Shown piece after piece: positions 1 to 6,500 of a stretch of 8,216 nucleotides of DNA. Source of the DNA: Spirochaetota bacterium (GTDB lineage Bacteria; Spirochaetota; JAGLSM01); contig JAGLSM010000069.1 in NCBI GenBank assembly GCA_023135745.1, positions 1-8,216 of the forward strand, read 5' to 3'. The translations under genes were made by a program, and so were the position numbers. The notes beneath the pieces were generated by a model. That model saw only the letters and a program-made list of their open reading frames with translations. It was not told the DNA's origin and did not search any database. Positions within the stretch are counted from its first letter, which is position 1. Each line of letters begins with the position of its first letter.

Positions 1-236
1 TACCTCTGAACAATAAGTTTTTAAGTATTGACTCAGTATTAAAATCACGATATGCTCAGATAAATACTGAAAGATCAGCTTCATGGATAGATATTGAATC
101 TGAATTATTGGTTGAAAATATGATTAAAGGATTTAAGGAATCAGCTGAATTTATTGAAATAGATATTAAAAACCTTCCGAATAATCCTGAAAAAAATAGA
201 AATATATATAAGATCCCGATAGGACATAGGGATTAA
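1..236 (+). CDS. 3' end of an unrecognised protein gene (truncated by left edge)
   Basis: An open frame enters from the left edge, with its first full codon at position 3, and ends at the TAA at 234-236, giving about 77 C-terminal residues. The visible part is hydrophilic and mostly charged, with a segment rich in Glu, Ile and Lys (ESAEFIEIDIKNLPNNPEKN) and the end IPIGHRD. I see no membrane segment, cysteine cluster or catalytic motif that would name a family. The stop is followed by an AAAGGAG-type ribosome binding site and the next gene 16 nt later, so the two are probably cotranscribed. The reading frame is convincing because it stays open up to a well-placed downstream gene and has normal codon use, but the function is unknown. 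Confidence 0.6.
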   Translation, partial: PLNNKFLSIDSVLKSRYAQINTERSASWIDIESELLVENMIKGFKESAEFIEIDIKNLPNNPEKNRNIYKIPIGHRD

Positions 237-242
237 AAATAA

Positions 243-248
243 AGGAGA
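243..248 (+). promoter_or_regulatory. Strong ribosome binding site for the MotA-like gene
   Basis: AGGAGA-type Shine-Dalgarno sequence sits a few bases before the ATG at 253, within AAAGGAGATAAT. It supports this ATG as the start and shows the small membrane protein is translated independently of the upstream gene. Confidence 0.7.
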
Positions 249-252
249 TAAT

Positions 253-678
253 ATGCGATTTCTTGGTATTATTCTTATATTGGCAGGGGTCATAGCTTTT
301 TCAATTATAACCGGCGCGTTTTCATTTATATTACAGTTATGGTATTTCCTTGCCGTTGTAGTGATTGCTTCCGGAGCTCTCATTATTAATTATAGTTTCA
401 AGGATATATATCGTGCTAAAATAGCTTTTTTGAAAAAATCAGACAACTCGAAAGACGATAATAAATTATTTTCAAGATTATTTAAGGCTGCTAAAACTTA
501 TTTTGTCGCCGCAGGTTCTATTGTGAGCCTTTTAGGGGCAATTGCTGTTTTTGCGGGAGGAAAGCCGCCGTCCGTAGTTATGTTTGCCGAGTCTCTTACC
601 GGTTTACTTTTTGGTGTGGTCTTTGGTTATCTCTTATGTCTTCCGGCTGCTAAGTATTTTAAAGAGATGACAAAATAA
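253..678 (+). CDS. Small four-helix membrane protein, MotA-like (minimal MotA/TolQ/ExbB-type)
   Basis: This 141-residue protein has two hydrophobic helices near the N terminus (about 4-22 and 29-47), a short charged loop (about 50-78), and two more helices (about 82-102 and 112-132). The order resembles flagellar stator MotA. Helix 2 ends in a Gly-containing stretch followed by SFKDI, like the FPLKDI-type junction of MotA. The last helix ends in GYLLCLPAAKYFK, matching the GFISPLATVL-type end of MotA, where the proline is functionally important (P131 here). MotA is normally about 255-295 residues. Here the cytoplasmic loop is cut to roughly 30 residues, and the proline expected at the start of helix 3 is not visible. 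No motB is present downstream. The resemblance is from memory of the family and not a search. Alternatives are a generic four-TM protein or an unrelated DUF. It likely shares a transcript with the partial gene upstream. Confidence 0.8.
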   Translation: MRFLGIILILAGVIAFSIITGAFSFILQLWYFLAVVVIASGALIINYSFKDIYRAKIAFLKKSDNSKDDNKLFSRLFKAAKTYFVAAGSIVSLLGAIAVFAGGKPPSVVMFAESLTGLLFGVVFGYLLCLPAAKYFKEMTK

Positions 679-680
679 GT

Positions 681-3197
681 CTAATCATTAAATAGATCAT
701 CTGCGTTGAATTTTTTTCCGGTTATTTTAAGGAAACTGCTGTTTTTCTTTTTCTGATCGGTGGTATTCTTTTTATTGTTGACTTTAAAATAGCTTCTGTT
801 TGTTATATCAGAATGAACTTCCCTGCATTCCTTGCATTTACCCTTTGGGAGACCGGAGCCCTGAAGAAAATATTCAGAATATATAGTGGGTTTTTTACAG
901 TCTTTCGAGGGTTTTTTGCCGGAACGACGGCAGACCATTCCCCTGAATATTCCTCGCGGCACAGGAAACCAAAGTGGTTTGGTATGTCCAATCGCGTCCT
1001 TCATGAATTCCATAACAACAGGAGCAGCGAAATAAGCAGCTGAGGCGCTTCGGCCGAGAGAATAAGCAGGATCATCAAAACCCATCCAGGCAGCTGCTGC
1101 AAGTCTTGGTGTGAATCCCGCAAACCATAGATCCTTCCAGTTGCTTGTTGTACCTGTTTTTCCTGCCATACGTCTTGTCAATTTCGCGTCATATTTGGCT
1201 TCCCAGGCTGTACCGCCTTGTTTAACAACGCCCTCCATCATGCTTGTTATGATATAAATCGAAGCTTTATCAATAAGCTGTTTTGTTTTTATTTTCTTTC
1301 CGTTCCTGTCATAATCTCTCTTTCTTAAAAAATCATCGAGGAGTTTTCCGTCTCTGTCATAAACACGAAGAATTGAAATAGGCCTTATATCTTTTCCCTG
1401 ATTAGCCATTATCGCAAAAGCGGTAGCCATTTCAAATGGAGTAACCTCTGAACCACCAAGAGCAAGAGAAAATGCCCTTTTAAATCTCTTTTCAATATCT
1501 TTCGGGTTTATATGGAGAAGAGCGGCCGCGACTTTTGTAATTCTTTCAAATCCTATAATATCAAGAACCTTGATAGAAATGATATTTACCGACCATCTTA
1601 GAGCGTCACGAAGAATTATTTTGCCATAGAAATGACGGTCGTAGTTTCTCGGCAGCCATAATTGTCCATTTGCCATATGGAAAGCCACAGGGGAGTCATC
1701 GAGGGCTGTTCCGGCTGTTAAAATCTTGGATTGAATTGCCGCGAGATATACAAAGGGTTTGAATGCAGAACCGGGCTGCCTATATGCCTGTATGGCTCTA
1801 TTAAATCTATTGTCAGGAGTAAATTTGCTTCCCCCTACAATTGTTTTTACGTATCCGGTTCCAGGTTCAATTGCAACAAGCGCGCCTTCAGGCTTTATAT
1901 CCCTAGAAGATTTCGGATTATAATTGTAAGAAATATCAAGCATTTTAGACTGGGTTTTAAGTCCAAACATCATGGACAGCATCAACAGAGGTGCTTTGTA
2001 GGTTTTTTCAATAATTTTATTTACAAATGCTGTTGTTTTGATTCCGCCGAGTTTTATGGTTTGTATTCCAAAAATTGTAGTTATCAGATCCATTGGATCT
2101 ATGTATTTTCTTCTTATTGTTGACATGTATTTATCATATGTTGTTTGGTAATTGGTTCTAAGAACGTAAAGTTTTTTATTAAGGGCCTTCTTGGCAGCAT
2201 TCTGCATATTCATATCTAGTGTAGTATATACGCGAAGGCCGTCTTCATTTACCTTATCTTTTCCATAAATTTTAATTAACTGCTGCCGTATGTATTCGGT
2301 GAAATATGGAGCACTGTCAACCTTGGAGTTCCATGCGGATAAGTTGGGGTTAAGATCTTTCTGGCTGAATTCATCCCAGAAATTTTCGTATGCTTTGTCC
2401 GCCTGTTTTTTGGTAATATATTTAAGCTGAACCATTTTTAATAAGACCAGACGTTGTCTTTTTCTCGCGTTATTTGGAAAAGCAATCGGGGAAAAGCGGC
2501 TGGGAGCAGACGGTAGAGCGGCAAGCATGGCGCATTCAGCGAGGTTGATCTTTGACGCGCTCTTATTGAAATAAAGCTGTGAAGCGGCTTCTATCCCGTA
2601 AGCTCCGTGTCCGAAATATATTTCATTGAAATACCGTTCCAGTATTTCATTTTTTGAATATTTTTTCTCTATTTGAACGGCATACCAAATTTCTTTAAGT
2701 TTTCTAAAAATTGTTTTTTCGCTTCTTGTAAATAGTCTCTTTGCCAATTGCTGGGTAATGGTACTACCGCCCTGTTTGAAGCTTCCCGCAAACACATCAA
2801 CAAAAAAAGCTCTCGTCATTCCCCAGAGATCAATTCCTGAATGAGAATAAAAGCTGTTATCTTCCATAGCTATTATTGCATTTATTAAGTGCTTTGGTAT
2901 TTTATCAAAAGCTGTGATTTCACGCTTTTGATAAAAAAATTCAGCGAATTGTTTGCCGTGTATATCATAGACTCTGGTAGGTATTTTATTTCGAAAGTAG
3001 TCCAGTTTTTCAATTTCAGTAAGAGAATCAAGTGAAAGAATAATATAAGCTATAGAAGACGCAAGGAATATGGCAAGAATTAACAGGGTAGCAAGAAGGG
3101 CTCGTTCAAGATTCTGTAGTGACAGCTTGTACTTTTTAATGGAGAAATTCTTTATTGCATATTTGATTTTTGTTATAACATTTTTAAAATTTTGCAT
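681..3197 (-). CDS. Class A penicillin-binding protein (bifunctional glycosyltransferase/transpeptidase, PBP1A type)
   Basis: This 838-residue inner-membrane enzyme polymerises lipid II into glycan strands and crosslinks the stem peptides. A lysine-rich cytoplasmic tail and a signal-anchor helix (about 33-55) come first. The GT51 domain follows (about 75-255) with the catalytic Glu in AMEDNSFYSH (E112), the GGSTITQQLAK motif (143-153), the KLKE Glu (E169) and the ILERYFNEIYFGHGAYGIEAA block. A linker of about 180 residues includes an unusual hydrophobic insertion (about 345-425). The transpeptidase domain (about 435-735) has the nucleophile in GSAFK (S477, K480), SVN (536-538) and KTGT (680-683), so both active sites look intact. 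Near the C terminus are four cysteines (C756, C767, C788, C791, the last two as CKEC), then a Lys/Asn-rich tail. The ATG is preceded by AGGGTGA. It is a single-gene leftward unit that converges on the MotA-like gene. The symbol could be mrcA/ponA/pbpA, and I cannot choose between them. Confidence 0.96.
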   Translation of the reverse strand: MQNFKNVITKIKYAIKNFSIKKYKLSLQNLERALLATLLILAIFLASSIAYIILSLDSLTEIEKLDYFRNKIPTRVYDIHGKQFAEFFYQKREITAFDKIPKHLINAIIAMEDNSFYSHSGIDLWGMTRAFFVDVFAGSFKQGGSTITQQLAKRLFTRSEKTIFRKLKEIWYAVQIEKKYSKNEILERYFNEIYFGHGAYGIEAASQLYFNKSASKINLAECAMLAALPSAPSRFSPIAFPNNARKRQRLVLLKMVQLKYITKKQADKAYENFWDEFSQKDLNPNLSAWNSKVDSAPYFTEYIRQQLIKIYGKDKVNEDGLRVYTTLDMNMQNAAKKALNKKLYVLRTNYQTTYDKYMSTIRRKYIDPMDLITTIFGIQTIKLGGIKTTAFVNKIIEKTYKAPLLMLSMMFGLKTQSKMLDISYNYNPKSSRDIKPEGALVAIEPGTGYVKTIVGGSKFTPDNRFNRAIQAYRQPGSAFKPFVYLAAIQSKILTAGTALDDSPVAFHMANGQLWLPRNYDRHFYGKIILRDALRWSVNIISIKVLDIIGFERITKVAAALLHINPKDIEKRFKRAFSLALGGSEVTPFEMATAFAIMANQGKDIRPISILRVYDRDGKLLDDFLRKRDYDRNGKKIKTKQLIDKASIYIITSMMEGVVKQGGTAWEAKYDAKLTRRMAGKTGTTSNWKDLWFAGFTPRLAAAAWMGFDDPAYSLGRSASAAYFAAPVVMEFMKDAIGHTKPLWFPVPRGIFRGMVCRRSGKKPSKDCKKPTIYSEYFLQGSGLPKGKCKECREVHSDITNRSYFKVNNKKNTTDQKKKNSSFLKITGKKFNADDLFND

Positions 3198-3336
3198 ACA
3201 ATCACCCTGTTTAGATAACTCCTGTTTAAGAGACTAAAAAGAACCATTCTATAGGAAGATTCTAAACCATATAATAGATAAGTTTAAATAGTAATTTAAT
3301 AATTATTTACCTATAAAACTAAGTTTTTGTTCACGG
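3198..3336. other. Gene-free PBP upstream region
   Basis: AT-rich DNA between the leftward terminator and the PBP start codon. The minus strand offers only weak promoter matches (for example TTAAAT, 17 bp, TATTAT). If these are real, the PBP gene has its own promoter downstream of the terminator; otherwise it depends on readthrough. No small gene with a ribosome binding site is seen. The whole gene-free interval runs 3198-3577. Confidence 0.3.
3202..3208 (-). promoter_or_regulatory. Ribosome binding site of the class A PBP gene
   Basis: On the minus strand AGGGTGA lies four bases before the ATG at 3197. It supports this start, and no in-frame alternative nearby has a better site. Confidence 0.55.
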
Positions 3337-3379
3337 AAAAAAAAAGGGCTAGCTTTTTCTTGCGAAAAAGCTAGCTCTT
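3337..3379 (-). terminator. Strong leftward Rho-independent terminator with a GCAA tetraloop
   Basis: Arms at 3344-3359 and 3364-3379 form a stem of up to 16 bp (the core 12 bp are perfect, GCTAGCTTTTTC against GAAAAAGCTAGC). Read on the minus strand the loop is GCAA, a GNRA tetraloop, and the stem is followed by an uninterrupted T9 tract (A9 at 3337-3345 on the plus strand, partly inside the stem). On the plus strand no T-tract follows, so the direction is leftward. No protein gene lies upstream of it on the minus strand: the nearest sequence to the right is the gcvPA promoter region. It must therefore end a noncoding transcript or act as an attenuator in the PBP leader, whose start codon is about 140 nt further on. 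Confidence 0.75.
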
Positions 3380-3508
3380 ACCTGAAAGCGTTACTAACAG
3401 GCAGAGAGGAATGCAGTCTAGTAAACTGGGAGGGGAACTAAATTACACTCCTCTATATAAAATCTATCGATATTTTCATACGATTTCTTAGAAAAATCAA
3501 ATTTTTTT
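3337..3508 (-). ncRNA. Candidate structured small RNA or PBP leader RNA
   Basis: Upstream of the leftward terminator, the minus strand can fold into further stems. A 9-bp stem pairs 3405-3413 with 3446-3454; one of its pairs is G.U on the minus strand but A.C on the plus strand, which favours a minus-strand RNA. Inside it and directly adjacent is a 4-bp hairpin (3414-3417 with 3425-3428, 7-nt loop). A third hairpin pairs 3381-3384 with 3398-3401. The 5' end at about 3508 is inferred only from a possible promoter at 3515-3544. I recognise no known family (not SRP, 6S, tmRNA, T-box or glycine riboswitch). It could be an independent sRNA or an attenuating 5' leader of the PBP gene. One terminator pair is G.U on the plus strand, which weakens the strand argument slightly. 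Confidence 0.4.
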
Positions 3509-3518
3509 TTTAAAAAAA
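3502..3518. other. T10-A7 homopolymer tract
   Basis: Ten T followed by seven A. A weak GATTT/AAATC hairpin lies just before it on the plus strand (3482-3498). The tract may bend the DNA or act as an upstream element, or as a weak rightward termination signal. It could also be a site of replication slippage or sequencing error. Confidence 0.35.
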
Positions 3519-3544
3519 TAGAAAATTCATCATAAATTTGTCAA
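3515..3544 (-). promoter_or_regulatory. Possible leftward promoter overlapping the palindrome
   Basis: On the minus strand a perfect -35 hexamer TTGACA (3544-3539) is followed after 18 bp by TATTTT (3520-3515), a 4-of-6 match to the -10 box. The -35 box lies in the centre of the 19-bp palindrome, so a protein bound there would block it. The region is very AT-rich and such matches arise by chance, so this is a weak call supported mainly by the need to explain the leftward terminator. Confidence 0.3.
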
Positions 3545-3550
3545 ATTTAT
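3532..3550. promoter_or_regulatory. Perfect 19-bp palindrome, candidate repressor operator upstream of gcvPA
   Basis: ATAAATTTGTCAAATTTAT is a perfect 9+1+9 inverted repeat ending 27 bp before the gcvPA start codon. Dimeric winged-helix repressors such as ArsR/SmtB proteins bind AT-rich inverted repeats of this general size, and the gcv cluster itself ends in such a regulator. The site lies where a promoter for gcvPA would be expected and covers a leftward TTGACA. The palindrome is seen directly; its role as operator is inferred. A loose CAAATTT half-site also lies at 3498-3504. Confidence 0.5.
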
Positions 3551-3567
3551 CTATTCTATGATGATCC

Positions 3568-3573
3568 GGAGGG
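3568..3573 (+). promoter_or_regulatory. GGAGGG ribosome binding site that sets a TTG start for gcvPA
   Basis: GGAGGG lies four bases before the TTG at 3578. The two nearby ATG triplets at 3558 and 3561 are out of frame, and no in-frame ATG occurs before residue 59. The TTG is therefore the most likely start, and the product then has a normal N terminus for the family. Confidence 0.65.
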
Positions 3574-3577
3574 TAAA

Positions 3578-4930
3578 TTGAACTTTACAACTATAACTGC
3601 TAATGAAGAAGCTTTATTAAAAAATGAAGTTAAAATAAAAAAATACGAAGAACTCTTTGCGCATATTACAGATTCCATAAAACTTAATGACCTTTCAAGC
3701 CTCAGCTCTTTTTTAAGTCCGAAGAGTGAACTGGAAATCTCATCTCATCTAATGAATCTGGGATTAAAAAATACAGGCGCTATGAAGGCTGTTTTTGGAG
3801 GTTTTGGTATATACGACCATTATGTGCCTTCAGCGGTATGGCAATTGGCCGGCCGCGGGGATTTTTCAACAGCCTATACTCCTTATCAGCCGGAAGCAAG
3901 CCAGGGTACATTGCAAGCCATATATGAATATCAAACGGCGCTTGCCCAACTATACTCCATGGAGATTGCCAACGCGTCTTTATACGATGGAGCTACGGCA
4001 GCGGCTGAAGCGGCTTTAATGGCCTGCCGTATTAAAAAAAGATATTCAGTTGCTGTCAGTGAAGGAGTAAATCCGCAGTATATAGAGGTCTTGAAAACAT
4101 TTTTATCAGGAACAGGGATAAAGATAAATAAAATTCCATTAAAGGACGGAATAACAGATTTCAAGTCTGATAAAGCATGTCAGATACTTAAAGAAGAGCA
4201 TGCCGCTGTAATCCAGGCGAGTCCCAACTTTCTTGGATTCCTGGAAGACTTAATTCTAGGACGGGAAGCTTCTAATGATACAGGAGCGCTATTTATTACT
4301 GTATCAAGTCCTGTAAGTCTTGGGCTGATAGAACCTCCCGGGAAATACGGAGCAGATATTGCCGTAGGTGAAGGACAGTCGATGGGGCTGGGAATGTACA
4401 TGGGCGGAAATACAATTGGTCATTTTTGCAGCAAAATGGAATTCATCCGTCAGGTCCCGGGGCGAATTGTCGGATTATCCACGGACAGATCCGGACTGCC
4501 GGGCTACTGTTTAACTTATCAGACCAGAGAACAGCATATAAAGAGAGAAAAAGCAACCTCAAATATCTGCACCAATCAAGCGCTTAATGCTCTTGCAAAT
4601 CTTATTTATATGTCATTGATGGGGAGTGACGGTTTGAAAGAAGTGGCATTATCATCTCATAACAAAGCTGTTTACATGGCAGAATCAATTTCAAAGATCA
4701 ATGGATATGATATCGCGGCAGATCATGCATTTTTTCAGGAATTTTTATATTTTACCCGTCAAAGTCCTGAAAAAACACTTGAGAAGCTTCTTGATACAGG
4801 AATAGCAGGCGGAGTGAAAATATCCTCCAAGCAAAGCGGTTTTGATAGAGACGGTATATTGATTGCATTGACTGAAAAGAAAACAAAAGAGGCAATTGAT
4901 AAATACCTGGACGTATTAAAATCTCTATGA
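3578..4930 (+). CDS. gcvPA: Glycine dehydrogenase (decarboxylating) subunit 1, P-protein alpha-type subunit
   Basis: At 450 residues this matches the usual length of GcvPA, the non-PLP-lysine half of the two-subunit P-protein. With GcvPB it decarboxylates glycine and passes the aminomethyl group to lipoyl GcvH in the glycine cleavage system (cytoplasm, one-carbon supply). Family signatures include YEELFAHI near the N terminus, AYTPYQPEASQGTLQAIYEY (99-118), the ASLYDGATAAAEAAL block (133-147), SPNFLGFLEDL, and the long conserved stretch from SLGLIEPPGKYGADIAVGEG through GRIVGLSTDRSG to TREQHIKREKATSNICTNQ (317-334). Translation starts at TTG behind a GGAGGG site. It heads a rightward cluster with gcvPB and an ArsR-type gene, and a palindrome lies just upstream. 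No frameshift or truncation is visible. Confidence 0.95.
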   Translation: MNFTTITANEEALLKNEVKIKKYEELFAHITDSIKLNDLSSLSSFLSPKSELEISSHLMNLGLKNTGAMKAVFGGFGIYDHYVPSAVWQLAGRGDFSTAYTPYQPEASQGTLQAIYEYQTALAQLYSMEIANASLYDGATAAAEAALMACRIKKRYSVAVSEGVNPQYIEVLKTFLSGTGIKINKIPLKDGITDFKSDKACQILKEEHAAVIQASPNFLGFLEDLILGREASNDTGALFITVSSPVSLGLIEPPGKYGADIAVGEGQSMGLGMYMGGNTIGHFCSKMEFIRQVPGRIVGLSTDRSGLPGYCLTYQTREQHIKREKATSNICTNQALNALANLIYMSLMGSDGLKEVALSSHNKAVYMAESISKINGYDIAADHAFFQEFLYFTRQSPEKTLEKLLDTGIAGGVKISSKQSGFDRDGILIALTEKKTKEAIDKYLDVLKSL

Positions 4931-4976
4931 GTTTCAAAGATTAGTTTTTCTATTTAATAAACAGTTGAGAAGAAGA

Positions 4977-5012
4977 ATAAAAAAGAATCAGGAATTTTAT
5001 TTTCTTTTTTAT
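4977..5012. repeat. AT-rich 11-bp inverted repeat between gcvPA and gcvPB
   Basis: The 11-bp arms 4977-4987 (ATAAAAAAGAA) and 5002-5012 are perfect inverted repeats with a 14-nt loop, followed by TATATA-rich DNA. With one G-C pair the hairpin is weak. It sits in a 125-bp gap that is unusually wide for a gcvPA-gcvPB pair, and it could be a leaky terminator, an mRNA processing site, or chance in AT-rich sequence. Confidence 0.3.
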
Positions 5013-5055
5013 ATATATAAATTATAGTATAGGTTACGATAAGGTTGATAAAAAT

Positions 5056-6486
5056 ATGAACGCGTTTAAAAAAAGAGAAAAAGTAGTTAAAACAAATTTT
5101 TATATCCCAAAGCAGCACGCAGTCAGCAGGGATTTGGATCAATTTATCCGGCAGGAACCTGCAGAGCTTCCGGAAATATCAGAGCTTAATGTAGTAAGGC
5201 ATTTTACCAATCTTTCTAGAAAGAATTTTTCTGTAGACACGAATTTTTATCCTTTGGGATCATGTACCATGAAATACAACCCGAAGATTGCTGACAATGC
5301 CGCAATGATGAAAGAGTTTGCGAACGTCCATCCTTGTTTATCCAATAAAGAGATGCAGGGTTCTCTTGAGATAATGTATAAAACAGGGAAGATGCTCAGT
5401 GAGCTGACGGGTATGGACGGTTTTTCTTTACAGCCTGCCGCCGGTGCTCATGGAGAATTTACCGGAATCGCAATGATAAAAAAGCATTTTAAAGAAACAG
5501 GACAAGAAAAAAACACTGTTCTTGTTCCGGATTCTGCGCACGGCACGAATCCTTCAAGCGCGATGCTTAACGGGTACAAGGTCAAATCTGTAGCTACCGG
5601 CAAAGACGGACTTGTTGATATAGAAGACTTAAAGGCAAAACTTGACTCAACTGTAGCTGCATTTATGCTGACAAATCCCAATACGCTAGGCCTTTTTGAG
5701 ACACAAATACTTGAAATTGCTTCATCTGTTCATAAAGCAGGAGCTATGCTCTACTATGACGGAGCCAATCTCAATGCCATTGCCGGGATTATTAGACCGG
5801 GAGACATGGGATTTGATGTTGTTCATTTAAATTTACATAAAACCTTTGCTACTCCACATGGGGGTGGAGGACCGGGCGCCGGACCTGTACTATGTAAAAA
5901 TATTTTAAAACCATACTTGCCGGTGCCATTAATTGAGTACGAAAAGAAATCTGATACCTATAATACACAATGGGGTGAAAACTCAAAAACCATAGGCATG
6001 ACACGTTCATTTTTTGGACAGTTCCCTGTTATTCTCAGGGCCTATGTATATCTGATAGCCCTTGGTTCAGAAGGTATTAGAAACGCGTCATACAGAGCAG
6101 TTCTTAACGCTAATTACCTTATGAAAAAACTCGAAGAGTTTTATGAACCAGTTCCCGGAGGAGTCAGGTGTATGCATGAATTTGTTATTTCTGCGAAAAA
6201 ATTCTGTGATAAAAATGTACGTGCCTTTGATATAGCCAAGGCATTAATAGATTATGGAATACATCCTCCTACAATTTATTTTCCATTGGTTGTTTCTGAA
6301 GCAATGATGATTGAACCAACTGAAACAGAATCAATGGAAACACTGGATAATTTTGTCGATGTTATGAAAAAAATATATAATAAGATTCAGGACAGCCCTG
6401 AAGAATTCCAGGAATACCCTCTTACAACCGGCGTTTCACGGGTAGATGAAGTCAAGGCTGTCAAAGAACCTAATTTAAGAGCTTAA
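5056..6486 (+). CDS. gcvPB: Glycine dehydrogenase (decarboxylating) subunit 2, PLP-binding subunit
   Basis: This 476-residue protein is the PLP-carrying half of the split P-protein. The expected Schiff-base lysine is K262 in LNLHKTFATPHGG, followed by the glycine-rich GGGGPGAGP (269-277). Other conserved blocks are FYPLGSCTMKYNPK (64-77), the QPAAGAHGEFTG block (126-137), PDSAHGTNPSSA (158-169), LTNPNTLGLFE (205-215), YYDGANLNAI (233-242) and the C-terminal HPPTIYFPL (403-411) with the MIEPTETES stretch. The N-terminal extension is short and Lys-rich. The ribosome binding site is weak (AAGG at 5041-5044, 11 nt from the ATG), although this ATG gives the normal family N terminus. A 125-bp AT-rich gap separates it from gcvPA, so it may have some transcription of its own. 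The ArsR-type gene follows closely. Confidence 0.96.
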   Translation: MNAFKKREKVVKTNFYIPKQHAVSRDLDQFIRQEPAELPEISELNVVRHFTNLSRKNFSVDTNFYPLGSCTMKYNPKIADNAAMMKEFANVHPCLSNKEMQGSLEIMYKTGKMLSELTGMDGFSLQPAAGAHGEFTGIAMIKKHFKETGQEKNTVLVPDSAHGTNPSSAMLNGYKVKSVATGKDGLVDIEDLKAKLDSTVAAFMLTNPNTLGLFETQILEIASSVHKAGAMLYYDGANLNAIAGIIRPGDMGFDVVHLNLHKTFATPHGGGGPGAGPVLCKNILKPYLPVPLIEYEKKSDTYNTQWGENSKTIGMTRSFFGQFPVILRAYVYLIALGSEGIRNASYRAVLNANYLMKKLEEFYEPVPGGVRCMHEFVISAKKFCDKNVRAFDIAKALIDYGIHPPTIYFPLVVSEAMMIEPTETESMETLDNFVDVMKKIYNKIQDSPEEFQEYPLTTGVSRVDEVKAVKEPNLRA

Positions 6487-6490
6487 TTAT

Positions 6491-6495
6491 GGGAG
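6491..6495 (+). promoter_or_regulatory. Ribosome binding site deciding the start of the ArsR-type gene
   Basis: GGGAG lies five bases before the ATG at 6501. An earlier in-frame ATG at 6489 overlaps this site and has only a weak purine stretch before it, so 6501 is preferred. Starting at 6489 would add just four residues (MGEF). Confidence 0.6.
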
Positions 6496-6500
6496 AATTT

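Noticed and set aside
141..383. Minus-strand open frame spanning the end of the first gene and start of the MotA-like gene
   Set aside because: Conflicts with two supported plus-strand frames and has no ribosome binding site.
1731..2123. Plus-strand open frame of 130 codons inside the PBP gene
   Set aside because: Antisense to well-conserved PBP coding sequence, with no ribosome binding site and a composition unlike a real protein.
3337..3379. Hairpin as a rightward element in the gcvPA leader
   Set aside because: In the plus direction the loop is not a stable tetraloop and no T-tract follows; all direction cues point leftward.
3538..3562. Plus-strand promoter for gcvPA using TTGTCA and TATGAT
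   Set aside because: The spacing is only 13 bp and the start point would fall inside the ribosome binding site, so these two boxes cannot work together.
3380..3577. Glycine riboswitch upstream of gcvPA
   Set aside because: Expected from the gene it precedes, but the plus strand lacks the conserved aptamer cores I know for this family, and the clear hairpins fit the minus strand better.
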